DNA of 64,000 nt, taken from NCBI GenBank assembly GCA_944324385.1, contig CALUWD010000002.1, forward strand, positions 56,936 to 120,935. Direction: 5' to 3'. A model generated the notes under the pieces. It saw only the letters and a program-made list of their open reading frames with translations, was not told where the DNA came from and ran no database searches. This document shows, one piece after another, positions 17,251-26,255 of the stretch (the stretch's first letter is position 1; every line of letters starts with the position of its first letter). This stretch comes from Candidatus Gastranaerophilales bacterium. Its GTDB lineage: Bacteria > Cyanobacteriota > Vampirovibrionia > Gastranaerophilales > Gastranaerophilaceae. The translations under genes were made by a program, and so were the position numbers.

Positions 17251-19494
17251 AAGCACATCTTGCGGGTAAATTTCATTTATTATTCCGCCGGTTGCGCTCA
17301 CAACGCAAAATTCAACAGGTGTATTTTCTTCAAGTCCTAAATCTTTATAGGAAATTTTAAGCTCAATGACATCCCTGTAAGCGTATTCATCTTGCTTCAT
17401 AAGCTTCATTTGCCACAAACCGCCTGAAATCGCAAAACTTAAAACAGGTGGCAGAATATCATTTTTGTTAAAAGCAAACATTATTTCATGAGAAAAACCA
17501 TTTTTTGCACTGGGGTAAATATTGCTTGTCCTTGAAACAACCCTTAATGGCGATAAAACACTTTGCATAGGGCTTCTTAGGTATATATGAATTTGATTTT
17601 TAATAAAATGATTTGTTTTTGAAACAGTTTGGCGATTTATTTCAAATTTAAAATACAGATTTTCACTATCGCAACCATAGTAAATGCCTTTTATGGATTT
17701 CATTTTTGAAAATGTCGGAGAATCAGGTAAGAAAATGTACCCCGCATTTTCCCACTCGTCAAAAACTTCATCAACCAAGCCGTCAATTTTTGGACTAATA
17801 TGACCTATTGCTTGCCTTATAGGCTTACCTACCATTGAAATCAACGGAATATTCAAGTACTCAGGGATTTCTTTAGAAAATATTCTATAGACATTTCTCA
17901 ATCTTTCGCGGAATAAATAGTCGAAAATAATGTCACTGCCTGACTCGTTGGGTTCGCCATACCACCAAAACCAGTCTGACCCTTCTGCAATAAAAATTTC
18001 TTCCCTTGCTTCATAAATTGCCTTATTTGCTTTTGCTTTTTGAATATTAGACTTTGCAGATGATAAAATTTCCTTTGAAAAAGCTTCAAAGTCTTCCTTA
18101 GTCTGGTTTAAATATCTCCAAGCAACGTTTTTTGTAGGTTCACCCACCCAAAGTTCAAAATTTCTGTTAATCCAAGAGCCTGAGGCAATTTTTGGCAAGT
18201 CTTCAGGTTGGGATTTTTCAATAAAATCGCTCACAAGGGTGGTGTTTAAGGTTTCATCTTCTTCAATTAAACGATAAAGAGCATTTAAAAATTCCTCTCC
18301 ATCGTTTTGGTAACTCTCCCAACAGTTTTCACCATCCATTGCAATAGTTAAAAGGTGGTTTTCCTTTGGAGAATTTTGCAATTTATTTTGTATGGTTTTG
18401 ATTTTTTCATACAAATCATTCGCCGCAACTTCACCGTCATAACTGCCGTAGCCAAAACCCACAAGGTTTGCAAAAAGTGAATCTGCAAAGATTATATTAG
18501 TTTTGTTTTTATCCTTTTTAAAGGCGTAATTTACACAAAGTGCAAAGGGGTCTTCCAGATTTCCCTCAAAATCCCTTGCAAATTCGCGCCCAATACTTTG
18601 AGATAAAATGCCTTCGTCCAAAACAGTCCAATCAATACCAAAATGAGAAAGCAAATTCATTGTTTTTTTGCTTACACATTGCTCTGAAAGCCACATGCCA
18701 CGCGGACGTTTGCCAAAAATTTCCTCAAATTTATTGAGCGCGCGCGCAACTTGTTCTTTTGCGTCCTTAACACCGCCTATAAGGGCATTTGGCAAATTTT
18801 CGCTATAAGGATAATTACTTTCCCTTAAGTTAATTAACAAGGGTAAAATCGGGTGATAATAAGGGTTTGTAGAAATTTCAATCTTACCTTCATCCTGATA
18901 TTTTTTATAAGTAGGCAAAATGTCTTTAATTATTTGAAGCTGTATTTCATAGATTTTTTGCCTGTCTTCAAGGGTGAAATCTTTTTCCTTATCTAATAAA
19001 TAATCAAGCCCTTCATAATGGTGTTTAAACCTTTTATCAATCCAACAAAGGGTGAAATTTGCCATAATATCAGCATAGTCTTGATCTGAAAAGCTATCTA
19101 TAAGCGAGGTTTTAGTATCGCAATGAGATCTTCTTTCGCTTAATTGAGCGTAATATGGACGCGATAAAAGCATATTTGAATAATTAACATCAAAGAAATT
19201 TTCTAATATAAAAAGCTTGTCATCGCGGTCAAGGTCTTTTATATCGCACAAAAGTAATTTCAAATGAATGTCTTTTGCGCCTTGAATATACTTTTCAATG
19301 GAATCAACAAGAACAGGCGAAATATTAAAATTTAGCTTTATGTTTTTAAAATCTTCAAGCCTTGTGAGCATGTCCAGATAGTCTTTTGTGGCGTGCAATC
19401 TCACCCATGGCATTAAAAAGTCACCCTGAGCATTCTCTTGATAAGAAGGCTGGTGAAAGTGCCAAACAAAAGCAATATTCAACTTTTTGACCAT
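17230..19494 (-). CDS. Glycoside hydrolase family 57
   Basis: 754-residue alpha-glucan-active enzyme (amylase, branching enzyme or glucanotransferase type). The family signatures are in order: HFHQP at 12-16, the nucleophile Glu in GMWLSEQCV (about residue 271), and the acid/base Asp in AMDGENCWESY (about 387). A C-terminal beta-rich domain of about 190 residues follows. No signal peptide is present, so it acts in the cytoplasm, most likely on glycogen or maltodextrin. A promoter TATAAT lies about 36 nt upstream, with a weak Shine-Dalgarno sequence. The 3' end overlaps ylxR by 21 bp, convergently. Confidence 0.9.
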   Translation of the reverse strand: MVKKLNIAFVWHFHQPSYQENAQGDFLMPWVRLHATKDYLDMLTRLEDFKNIKLNFNISPVLVDSIEKYIQGAKDIHLKLLLCDIKDLDRDDKLFILENFFDVNYSNMLLSRPYYAQLSERRSHCDTKTSLIDSFSDQDYADIMANFTLCWIDKRFKHHYEGLDYLLDKEKDFTLEDRQKIYEIQLQIIKDILPTYKKYQDEGKIEISTNPYYHPILPLLINLRESNYPYSENLPNALIGGVKDAKEQVARALNKFEEIFGKRPRGMWLSEQCVSKKTMNLLSHFGIDWTVLDEGILSQSIGREFARDFEGNLEDPFALCVNYAFKKDKNKTNIIFADSLFANLVGFGYGSYDGEVAANDLYEKIKTIQNKLQNSPKENHLLTIAMDGENCWESYQNDGEEFLNALYRLIEEDETLNTTLVSDFIEKSQPEDLPKIASGSWINRNFELWVGEPTKNVAWRYLNQTKEDFEAFSKEILSSAKSNIQKAKANKAIYEAREEIFIAEGSDWFWWYGEPNESGSDIIFDYLFRERLRNVYRIFSKEIPEYLNIPLISMVGKPIRQAIGHISPKIDGLVDEVFDEWENAGYIFLPDSPTFSKMKSIKGIYYGCDSENLYFKFEINRQTVSKTNHFIKNQIHIYLRSPMQSVLSPLRVVSRTSNIYPSAKNGFSHEIMFAFNKNDILPPVLSFAISGGLWQMKLMKQDEYAYRDVIELKISYKDLGLEENTPVEFCVVSATGGIINEIYPQDVLLALNNL

Positions 19495-19535
19495 ATTTCG
19501 CTCTTAAATAAACCGTTACTTTTCTATTATACTAG

Positions 19536-19567
19536 CTAAAAAGCCCACTTGTTAATGGGCTTTTTAG
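19536..19567 (-). terminator. Rho-independent terminator
   Basis: A perfect 12-bp stem, CTAAAAAGCCCA with TGGGCTTTTTAG and an 8-nt loop. It lies after the 120-residue gene (minus strand) and before the GH57 start. Confidence 0.85.
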
Positions 19568-19593
19568 TTGATTTATTTGTGATTAACAAATAA

Positions 19594-19956
19594 TTATCTT
19601 TCGGGGTTTGATTTTGTTGCAATGTCGTAAATTTCTTTAATAGCAAAACCGCCTGCAACTACCGCTGTAAGTGCTGCAGCAGCAAATTTTACACCTTTTG
19701 CACCTTTGTGTTCACTTACAAACTTTGCGCCTGTTTGTTTTGCTTTACTAAAACTGTTTTTTAAAATTTTTCCTGTTACTTTTGCGCCGTCAGCAATTTT
19801 AGAGCCAACAGTTCTTATAATACCTTTTGTAGCGGTTTTAGCGCCTTCAACTTTTTCTTTGTTTAATTTTATTTTCTTACCGAAAGCAACATCATTATTT
19901 CTGGGAACTTGTCTTCTTCCCAATGTAGCGCTTGAATTTAGTGCTTGAATATTCAT
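19594..19956 (-). CDS. Small lineage-type protein with N-terminal VAFGKK tag
   Basis: 120 residues, no known family. It begins MNIQALNSSATLGRRQVP and then NNDVAFGKKIK, the short tag seen in other proteins here. The middle is Lys/Ala/Thr-rich; a hydrophobic segment near the C-terminus (FAAAALTAVVAGGFAIKEIY) may be a membrane anchor or a glycine-zipper helix. It is preceded by a similar gene 20 bp upstream, so the two form an operon. It may be a surface or envelope-associated protein, but there is no direct evidence. Confidence 0.6.
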   Translation of the reverse strand: MNIQALNSSATLGRRQVPRNNDVAFGKKIKLNKEKVEGAKTATKGIIRTVGSKIADGAKVTGKILKNSFSKAKQTGAKFVSEHKGAKGVKFAAAALTAVVAGGFAIKEIYDIATKSNPER

Positions 19957-19976
19957 TATATTTCCTTTCGATTTTA

Positions 19977-20630
19977 TTATTCAGGTAAAATATCAACCCC
20001 AGGGACCGCATTTACAACTTTTGCAAGGTCGCCCAATGCATCTTTTAGGGTATGTTCTTTTTGTGTTTCATCAGCAATATCACCAGCTTCACGACCAGCA
20101 AGAACAGCAGCGCCAACTGCAATTGCAGTATCTGCAACGTCACCGCCTGTTTCAATACCTGCTTGTTTAAGCCCGTTTATTACTTTGTTTCCGTTTTTAT
20201 CACCAAAAGCTTTTATGGCAACTTTTTTTATAATTGTGCCATCGCCCTTGCTTGCAATTTTAGAAGATTCTTTTTGCATTTCGCTGCCAATTTGGTTAAT
20301 GCCTTCGCTGCTTACCTTTTTACCTAGATTTGCAAATTTACCAGCGACCCTGCTTGTTGCAGTCGCCACCCCATGTCTTAGTTTTGGTGCAACTTTCTTA
20401 AAAGACAATGCAGCAGCAGCAAAACTTGCAGCTGAAACGACAAAATTTATTGTCTTTCTACCGGTTTCAGTTTTTTTAAGTTTACCATCCAATATGTCAG
20501 CTACAGCTTCAGGCTTAATTGCAAAGTCATCACTTTCATTGTTCTCTAAGCGCATTGCACGCTCCTCAAGAGCTTCAGGTGTCAACCTGCCTGATGTAAA
20601 ATTAACATTTTTAATACTTTGTACTTGCAT
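19977..20630 (-). CDS. Lineage-type protein with N-terminal NVNFTSG tag
   Basis: 217 residues from ATG 20630 (MQVQSIKNVNFTSG), chosen because AAGGTTAGG lies upstream and the 33 residues before it are not protein-like. Unknown family. Ala/Gly-rich segments (VVSAASFAAAALSFKKVAP; VADTAIAVGAAVLAG) could be membrane-inserting or glycine-zipper helices, as in pore or holin-like proteins. It is cotranscribed with the downstream 120-residue gene, which has a comparable C-terminal segment. Confidence 0.6.
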   Translation of the reverse strand: MQVQSIKNVNFTSGRLTPEALEERAMRLENNESDDFAIKPEAVADILDGKLKKTETGRKTINFVVSAASFAAAALSFKKVAPKLRHGVATATSRVAGKFANLGKKVSSEGINQIGSEMQKESSKIASKGDGTIIKKVAIKAFGDKNGNKVINGLKQAGIETGGDVADTAIAVGAAVLAGREAGDIADETQKEHTLKDALGDLAKVVNAVPGVDILPE

Positions 20631-20756
20631 TTTTTTAATCCTAACCTTACACTTGTGGAAAGTCTGTAAATATATTTTTTTGCTATTATAGCTAAAAATT
20701 TTACAAAAATTTACAAACCTACCAACCAAGCATATGAATTATACAACAAATTTCAT

Positions 20757-21977
20757 CTATTTAAAATACTTTTTATTAACTAGCTCATCGGGCAAAAATT
20801 GCTGATAAACATCAGGCGCATCATGCGTGTAAATATAATCCACCCCAAAACCGTATTTTGAGGCGTCTTTATAGTGTGCGTCCCTTAAATGCAGCGGCGG
20901 TTTAAAATCAAGCCCATTTTTAATGTCTGAAATTGCCTCATCAATAGCACAAATTGCTCGATTAGATTTTTTAGCTCTTGCAACAAATTCTGTTGCTTGA
21001 GCAAGTGCAATGCGCCCTTCGGGCATTCCAAGGTGTTCAACAGCACGCAATGCTGCCTCAGCTATTAAAAGCGCACGAAAATCAGCATTTCCAACATCTT
21101 CTGAGGCCACGACCAAAAGTCTGCGCGCAATAAATCGCGGATCTTCGCCTGATACAAGCATTTTTGCAAGGTAATAAATCGCAGCGTCAGCATCAGAACC
21201 CCTTAGTGACTTTTGATAAGCGCTTGCCAGGTCATAATGCTCATCTATTCCATATTTTGCGGTTCTTTTTTGCAAAAGCGTTTCGATTATTTCCTTTGTA
21301 ATTTCACCCTTTGTTGCAAAGTAAGAATTTTCAACAGTATTGAGCGCAAATCTAGCATCCCCGCGCGACAATTTTGTAATTGTTTCTACTGCCTCATCAC
21401 TTGCTTTAGCACCTTGCGAAGGGTAAGTTTTTAGCAAATAATCATAACCTTTTTGAATAATTTTTCTTATACTCAAATCATCAATCGGGTTTAAAATTAC
21501 CACCTGGGCGCGCGACAAAAGTGCCGGTATAACCTGAAAGGAGGGATTTTCAGTAGTTGAGCCCATAAGGTGAAAAGTTCCGTTTTCAATGTGAGGCAAA
21601 AGCGCATCCTGCTGGGTTTTTGAATATCTGTGAATTTCATCTATAAAAACAATGGTGCGAACACCTGTCCTAAGTGCTTCTTTAGCAGATGTTACAGCGT
21701 CTTTTACATCTTTTACCCCTGATGTTACAGCAGAAAGTTCTATAAAATTTGCATTGTGATAATTTGCAATAAGGCGCGCAAGGGTTGTTTTCCCACACCC
21801 CGGGGGCCCCCAGAGGATAAAAGAAAAAAGCCTTTTTGCCATAATTAAATTAAAAATCGGCGAATTTTGCGAGATGACATTTGTTTGCCCTAAATATTCA
21901 TCCAGTGTTTTCGGGCGCAAAATCTCAGCGAGTGGCATTTGTTTATTACTGTCTTCTAGCGCATCAAATAAATTCAT
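20757..21977 (-). CDS. rarA: Replication-associated recombination protein A (AAA+ ATPase)
   Basis: 406-residue MgsA/RarA/WRNIP1-type clamp-loader-like ATPase that acts at stalled forks. Walker A is WGPPGCGKTT near residue 57, Walker B IVFIDEIHR, sensor 1 MGSTTENPSF, and the C-terminal tetramerisation domain SDADAAIYYLAKMLVSGEDPRF-type segment is intact (given here in parts). AEDVG-like ASEDVGNAD also matches. Its start is only 14 bp from the start of the divergent binding-protein gene. A TAGAAT lies 6 nt before the ATG, without a Shine-Dalgarno sequence. Confidence 0.94.
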   Translation of the reverse strand: MNLFDALEDSNKQMPLAEILRPKTLDEYLGQTNVISQNSPIFNLIMAKRLFSFILWGPPGCGKTTLARLIANYHNANFIELSAVTSGVKDVKDAVTSAKEALRTGVRTIVFIDEIHRYSKTQQDALLPHIENGTFHLMGSTTENPSFQVIPALLSRAQVVILNPIDDLSIRKIIQKGYDYLLKTYPSQGAKASDEAVETITKLSRGDARFALNTVENSYFATKGEITKEIIETLLQKRTAKYGIDEHYDLASAYQKSLRGSDADAAIYYLAKMLVSGEDPRFIARRLLVVASEDVGNADFRALLIAEAALRAVEHLGMPEGRIALAQATEFVARAKKSNRAICAIDEAISDIKNGLDFKPPLHLRDAHYKDASKYGFGVDYIYTHDAPDVYQQFLPDELVNKKYFK

Positions 21978-21979
21978 AG

Positions 21980-21989
21980 TATAATTCTA
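21980..21989. promoter_or_regulatory. Overlapping divergent -10 elements of rarA and the solute-binding protein
   Basis: On the plus strand TATAAT (21980-21985) lies 6 nt before ATG 21992; on the minus strand TAGAAT (21984-21989) lies 6 nt before ATG 21977. The two start codons are separated by 14 bp, so both -35 regions must lie inside the opposite coding sequence. Confidence 0.5.
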
Positions 21990-21991
21990 CC

Positions 21992-23233
21992 ATGGTTAAA
22001 AAGTTTTTTTTGATAGTATTAGTAATTTTTTGTGCTTTGGTTTTTTGGTATTATTGGGCAAAAAATAAAAACAGACAAAATGAATTTACCATTTGGACAA
22101 TTCAGCTAAAACCTGTTGCACAAGAAGTAATTGAAGAAAATATTTCTTACTTTCAACAAATTTACCCCCACATAAAAATAACTTGGGTTGACATTCCAAT
22201 AGCTGAAGCTCAGAAAAGAACTCTGGCTGCGGTTTTAGGCAAAAATCCACCTGATTTAATAAACCTAAACCCTGATTTTTCTGTAATTTTAGCCCAAAGA
22301 GGCGCTCTTGACTATTTTAGCGAAGATGAAGGCAAAAAATTTATACCTACAACAGTAAATATGCTAAGGTATAATGGCAAAATCTTTGCTCTGCCTTTTT
22401 ATGCAACAAGCTCAGTCACCTTGTACAATAAAAAATTATACAATTCTTGCGGATATGAAAACCCGCCAAAAACCTATGAAGAATTGGCAAATTATGCTCA
22501 AAACTTAAAAAATTGCACAGGTATTTACCCTCTTGCAATAAATTTAAACGAAAATGACTCTCTTGCAAAGATTTTAAACAAATATAACATTACAACATTT
22601 GAAAATGAAGAAGAAATAGCCCGCGCTAGCTCTTTGTACAAAATGTTTAACGATTTATACAAAAAAAATCTTATCTCAAAAGATACTTTGACTATAAATC
22701 ATCGCGAAATGGCTGAAAAATATATGTCAGGCAATGCGCTTTTTGTAGTTTTGGGGTCAAATTTCTTAAACATGGTAAAAGAAAATGCGCCTCAAATATA
22801 TTCTCAGTCTGATATTTCGGCACAACTTTTAGGGGATAGTCAAAAGTATGACGTCGCACTAATGAATTTTGTAATACCAAAATACGCTAAACACAAATCT
22901 TTAGCCCATGAATTTGCGAACCTTTTAACAGGAGAAGATGCGCAAATAAAGCTTGCTAAGCTTACAAACGTCATTCCTGTTAACAAAGAAGCCCTTAAAA
23001 ATGAATATTTTAGTCAATGTTCTTCTGATTTAATTGCAAAAGCAAGGTGTGAGAGTATAAAGCAGCTTGAAAATTCAGGTAACAAAGACTTTGGAGTGCA
23101 AAACAAAAAAGAAATAAATGACACAATTAATAAAACTGCGGAAACTATACTTCTTGACGGTTCAATTACTGAAAAATCAATTGAAAACAAGATAAAAGAG
23201 CTTGCAAAAACCATCAAAAGGCTTAAAGGGTAG
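21992..23233 (+). CDS. Extracellular solute-binding protein, family 1 (sugar type)
   Basis: 413 residues. An N-terminal hydrophobic helix (FFLIVLVIFCALVFWYYWA) anchors or exports it. Typical family 1 features follow: PDLINLNPDFSVILAQRGALDYF, NGKIFALPFYATSSVTLYNKKLY and ALFVVLGSN. There is no clear lipobox Cys, so it may stay anchored through the helix. It would deliver sugars or oligosaccharides to an ABC permease, but none is adjacent. It ends convergently with an 11-bp overlap on the next gene. Confidence 0.82.
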   Translation: MVKKFFLIVLVIFCALVFWYYWAKNKNRQNEFTIWTIQLKPVAQEVIEENISYFQQIYPHIKITWVDIPIAEAQKRTLAAVLGKNPPDLINLNPDFSVILAQRGALDYFSEDEGKKFIPTTVNMLRYNGKIFALPFYATSSVTLYNKKLYNSCGYENPPKTYEELANYAQNLKNCTGIYPLAINLNENDSLAKILNKYNITTFENEEEIARASSLYKMFNDLYKKNLISKDTLTINHREMAEKYMSGNALFVVLGSNFLNMVKENAPQIYSQSDISAQLLGDSQKYDVALMNFVIPKYAKHKSLAHEFANLLTGEDAQIKLAKLTNVIPVNKEALKNEYFSQCSSDLIAKARCESIKQLENSGNKDFGVQNKKEINDTINKTAETILLDGSITEKSIENKIKELAKTIKRLKG

Positions 23234-23924
23234 CTTTTTCACCGTTTTTGATTTTATCTAAAGTCTTTTTAGAGCCTTCATGCTCTTTTGAAAGTTCTAA
23301 AACAAAGTCAATTGCTTCCATATCGCGCCTAACAGCTTCTTTTAAAGCCATAATCTCGCCATAGCTTAACTCTTGAGCCTTCTTGGAGTCGGAAAACTCA
23401 AAAACTCTTTTAAATTTTTCCTGCGATGCCTCATCATAACCAGGTAAGCCCATTTTATAAGCATACCATTTATGGAATTGGTGCGACATAACATAAATAT
23501 TAACGGGCAAATCCCTCAAAACAAACATTTCAGGTGTCTTAAAAGATATTTTTCTATTTAAAACCAAATTCAAATAAAGTGCTTCAAAACCGCTTCTGGG
23601 GGTAATAAAGCCCTCTTGCTCGTTTACATAAGACAAAATTTTATCAGCGTAGGGGATTTTAACCACTTTTGTGCCAGATTTTTCAACATATTCAAGCAGT
23701 TTTTCAGGAGTTTTTATATTCTTTTTGACAATTTGTTTTACTTTTTCTCTCAAAAGTTGAGTTTTCTTTTGCTTTTTTGCATCAAGTGACATTGTAGCAA
23801 AAGATGTAATATGAGAGCTTGATGTACCATTTGAATACGAATACAAATTGTTCTTTGGCAGCTCATATACCTTTTGTTGCATTTTAAATATTTGATTTAA
23901 TATAATTCTTAAAAATTTCCTCAT
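23223..23924 (-). CDS. Hypothetical protein
   Basis: 233 residues from ATG 23924, or 219 from ATG 23882 (MQQKVYELPKNN), which looks the more natural N-terminus; neither has a Shine-Dalgarno sequence. I do not recognise it. It is soluble and mainly helical. A Lys-rich stretch (AKKQKKTQLLREKVKQIVKK) is followed by FALYLNLVLN-type hydrophobic segments and a charged C-terminus (ELSKEHEGSKKTLDKI). No catalytic motif is visible. Confidence 0.5.
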   Translation of the reverse strand: MRKFLRIILNQIFKMQQKVYELPKNNLYSYSNGTSSSHITSFATMSLDAKKQKKTQLLREKVKQIVKKNIKTPEKLLEYVEKSGTKVVKIPYADKILSYVNEQEGFITPRSGFEALYLNLVLNRKISFKTPEMFVLRDLPVNIYVMSHQFHKWYAYKMGLPGYDEASQEKFKRVFEFSDSKKAQELSYGEIMALKEAVRRDMEAIDFVLELSKEHEGSKKTLDKIKNGEKATL

Positions 23925-24001
23925 ACTATATATAAAAAATTTTTTTGTAAAAAATTGCTACACATTTTTATTTTATGAGAAAATAAAAAACTTGAGGGGT
24001 T

Positions 24002-24784
24002 TTGTATAAACAAAAGCCGAAACATATGAAAATAAACTCAGCAAACAACATTAACTACAAAGGACATTCAGGCATTGTAAAAAATTTTAAACGTGCCGCA
24101 GGAGAAAAATTTGCCAAAATTGACCAAATTGGCGAAGGGGTAAATATTGCCCTTGATTTTTCAGGCAAAGCAGTGCTTGTACCTGCAACAATTATGCTTG
24201 TTTCAAAAGAAGACAAAGAGAAAAAAGAGTATTCTGCCCTTAAAAACCCTGTCGCAGCAACTTTTCAACTTTTAATGGAAGTACCTATTTTAATGCTTTG
24301 CTCAAAATACGTTGAAAATCTTGCAAATAGAAACAAATTAAATAAAATTGGTGGAAAAATTTCATACAACGAAAAATACGCAAAAGATAATTTTATAAAT
24401 ATGCTAAATAAAGCCTCAAGCGAGAATTTGGAACTTGAAAAATCTTGCAAGGAAATAATTGAAAAACTTGACAAAAAAGGCTTTGGAAAACTTATAAAAG
24501 AAGATTTTGAACAGGCAATAGAAAGCTTTGGAGGAAATTACAAAAAAGAATTAATAGAAAGTCTTAAAAATTGGGATTTGACTCACAAAAGACTTTACCA
24601 CCTGCAAAACAGAGTAAGTTTTGTAGCTGCAATAACACTGACTCCATTATTGTGTAAGGCTGAAGATTACTTTTTCCCAAAAATTATGAATAAAATTATA
24701 AAAAAACCTGAAAATAATAAGCCAAAAAAGATTTTCACTCTAGAGCATTTTAAAAATATGGTTTCAAAAAGGAGTGCAAAATAA
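24002..24784 (+). CDS. Lineage-type protein with N-terminal NINYKG tag
   Basis: 260 residues from TTG 24002, which has GAGGGG a few bases upstream, or 252 from ATG 24026 (MKINSANNINYKGHSG), which lacks one but matches the N-termini of similar proteins here. Family unknown. Hydrophobic segments at about residues 50-68, 80-100 and 200-218 suggest membrane association. It is translationally coupled to the next gene by an ATAATG overlap, and the pair looks like one operon with the following small gene. Confidence 0.55.
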   Translation: MYKQKPKHMKINSANNINYKGHSGIVKNFKRAAGEKFAKIDQIGEGVNIALDFSGKAVLVPATIMLVSKEDKEKKEYSALKNPVAATFQLLMEVPILMLCSKYVENLANRNKLNKIGGKISYNEKYAKDNFINMLNKASSENLELEKSCKEIIEKLDKKGFGKLIKEDFEQAIESFGGNYKKELIESLKNWDLTHKRLYHLQNRVSFVAAITLTPLLCKAEDYFFPKIMNKIIKKPENNKPKKIFTLEHFKNMVSKRSAK

Positions 24785-25269
24785 TGCGAATATTAGAAAA
24801 TAAATTAAATAATTTTGCCAACTCAAATTTTGTAAGAAAACATATAGACAACTGCATTAAAAAACCACAATTTTTAACAACCACTTTACTTGCAACAAGT
24901 ATTTCAAAAGATGCCTTTGCATATGCTCTAAGAGTTCATAACACATTAAAAAATGATGAGATTCCAGATGACAAAAAATCTTTCGTTGCAAAAATGGATG
25001 CTGTAACAGGGATTACAACCACTGTAGTGCAGCTCTCAACAGGACTTTTGCTAGCAAGCAAAAAAGTGCAAGATGGCCTTTGCAATCATCTTTTTTCAGA
25101 ATTAAAAGATAACCCAAAAAAATTCAAACAGGCAAGCTCTGGCTTTAGGGCAGTTTCTACCCTTGTCGGTGCAAAAAAAAAAAAAAAAAGAATACTTGTA
25201 CCTTTAATATCAAGTCCAATTGCAAGTTATTTAGAAAACAAGCACAAACAAAAAAGCAATTTAAAATAA
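24784..25269 (+). CDS. Hypothetical protein containing a 17-A homopolymer
   Basis: 161 residues, unrecognised. The gene starts at the stop of the previous one. Two mildly hydrophobic segments (TTTLLATSISKDAFAYAL and VVQLSTGLLLAS) suggest membrane contact. At 25173-25189 a run of 17 A encodes a Lys run, followed by ILVPLISSPIASYLENK, which reads as genuine protein, so the present frame is probably correct. Loss or gain of one A would truncate the last 32 residues. Confidence 0.55.
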   Translation: MRILENKLNNFANSNFVRKHIDNCIKKPQFLTTTLLATSISKDAFAYALRVHNTLKNDEIPDDKKSFVAKMDAVTGITTTVVQLSTGLLLASKKVQDGLCNHLFSELKDNPKKFKQASSGFRAVSTLVGAKKKKKRILVPLISSPIASYLENKHKQKSNLK

Positions 25270-25289
25270 TTTTTTGTTTTAATTAAAAT

Positions 25290-25556
25290 ATGACAGAAGC
25301 AATTAAAAACACTCCGCAAATGACTTTTACCCCGCCAAAAGTTGGTGTAATACCTACGCCACCAAAAGTTGGGGGTAAAATTTCTCAAGATACTCTTGAA
25401 CTTGTGAATTCAAAAGTGCCTGAAGATTTGCAAAATGCAGGAAGAAAAAAGAAAAATAGTCCAATTAACATTATAAATTACATGTGGCTTGGCGTAAGCT
25501 TAATATCAACTGCTGTTGCAGGAAGTGAAGTTTTTAAATTCATCAAAAAGCATTAA
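25290..25556 (+). CDS. Small tail-anchored-like hypothetical protein
   Basis: 88 residues, unknown. A Pro-rich N-terminal part repeats PPKVG twice (TFTPPKVGVIPTPPKVGG). A C-terminal hydrophobic segment (MWLGVSLISTAVAGSEVF) ends in Lys-rich residues, as in a tail anchor. It follows the two preceding genes by 20 bp and is likely part of the same operon. No convincing Shine-Dalgarno sequence is seen before the ATG. Confidence 0.5.
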   Translation: MTEAIKNTPQMTFTPPKVGVIPTPPKVGGKISQDTLELVNSKVPEDLQNAGRKKKNSPINIINYMWLGVSLISTAVAGSEVFKFIKKH

Positions 25557-25621
25557 TTGTATTGCAATATTTACAAACCCCCCCTATAATATTTTTATTA
25601 GTGTTACAAAAGGCAAACTTT

Positions 25622-26224
25622 ATGAAAATAAAAAGAGGGTTTACATTAGCGGAAGTTTTAATCACCCTAACAGTAATAGGGGTGGTTGCAGCCATAACAA
25701 TACCATCTTTAATAACAAGTGTTGATTTAGACAAAAAACAGGCAGAAGCAACTATTAAAAAAACATACACCACATTTAACGACGCCACAAAACAAATAGT
25801 TATGATGGAGACAACATCTCACACAATGGCTAATGTTGGCTGTGCAGATAATAACTGCATTAGAGATCTATATGGCAAGTATGTTTCTTATGTAAAAACT
25901 TGCAATTCTGACGCGCAAGACAATTGTCTCGATGGAGCTCCAGCAAAGGCAAATCAAACTGATACCGTTGATTTTACAGGAAAATCACTGGCTGTTCTTG
26001 CAGATGGAACTCTTGTAGGTTTTCAATATGACAACACTTGCCAGACTACAGTAAAATCCGTTATAGAATTTGATCAAGCACCTGTTGATGTAACAAAAGC
26101 TTGCATTGCAATTGCAGTAGATACTAATGGGTCAAAAAGTCCAAATAAAGACGCGCGCGACAGATATCAATTTGCAATAGGTAAATTAGGTGTAAAATTT
26201 AAAGCAGCTGCTGCTGCACCATAA
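25622..26224 (+). CDS. Type IV prepilin / pseudopilin-like protein
   Basis: 200 residues from ATG 25622. The prepilin peptidase site is KRG|FTLAEVLITL with Glu at +5, followed by the 20-residue hydrophobic helix (TVIGVVAAITIPSLI). The C-terminal domain has paired Cys (VGCADNNCIRDLYGK; TCNSDAQDNCLDG; TCQTTVK), suggesting disulfides as in Gram-negative-type minor pilins. Processed protein would join a pilus or secretion pseudopilus. I ignored the longer open frame upstream because the methylation and cleavage motif fixes the start. It is followed by a strong terminator. Confidence 0.85.
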   Translation: MKIKRGFTLAEVLITLTVIGVVAAITIPSLITSVDLDKKQAEATIKKTYTTFNDATKQIVMMETTSHTMANVGCADNNCIRDLYGKYVSYVKTCNSDAQDNCLDGAPAKANQTDTVDFTGKSLAVLADGTLVGFQYDNTCQTTVKSVIEFDQAPVDVTKACIAIAVDTNGSKSPNKDARDRYQFAIGKLGVKFKAAAAAP

Positions 26225-26251
26225 AAAAGCCCTCTTAAAAGAGGGCTTTTT
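26224..26251. terminator. Strong terminator between the prepilin and the alcohol dehydrogenase genes
   Basis: A perfect 13-bp stem, AAAAAGCCCTCTT with AAGAGGGCTTTTT and a 2-nt loop, lies between two convergent genes. It probably works in both directions. Confidence 0.92.
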
Positions 26252-26255
26252 ATAT

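Noticed and set aside
20631..20729. 33-residue N-terminal extension of the NVNFTSG protein
   Set aside because: A Shine-Dalgarno sequence lies before ATG 20630 and the extension is unlike other N-termini of this group.
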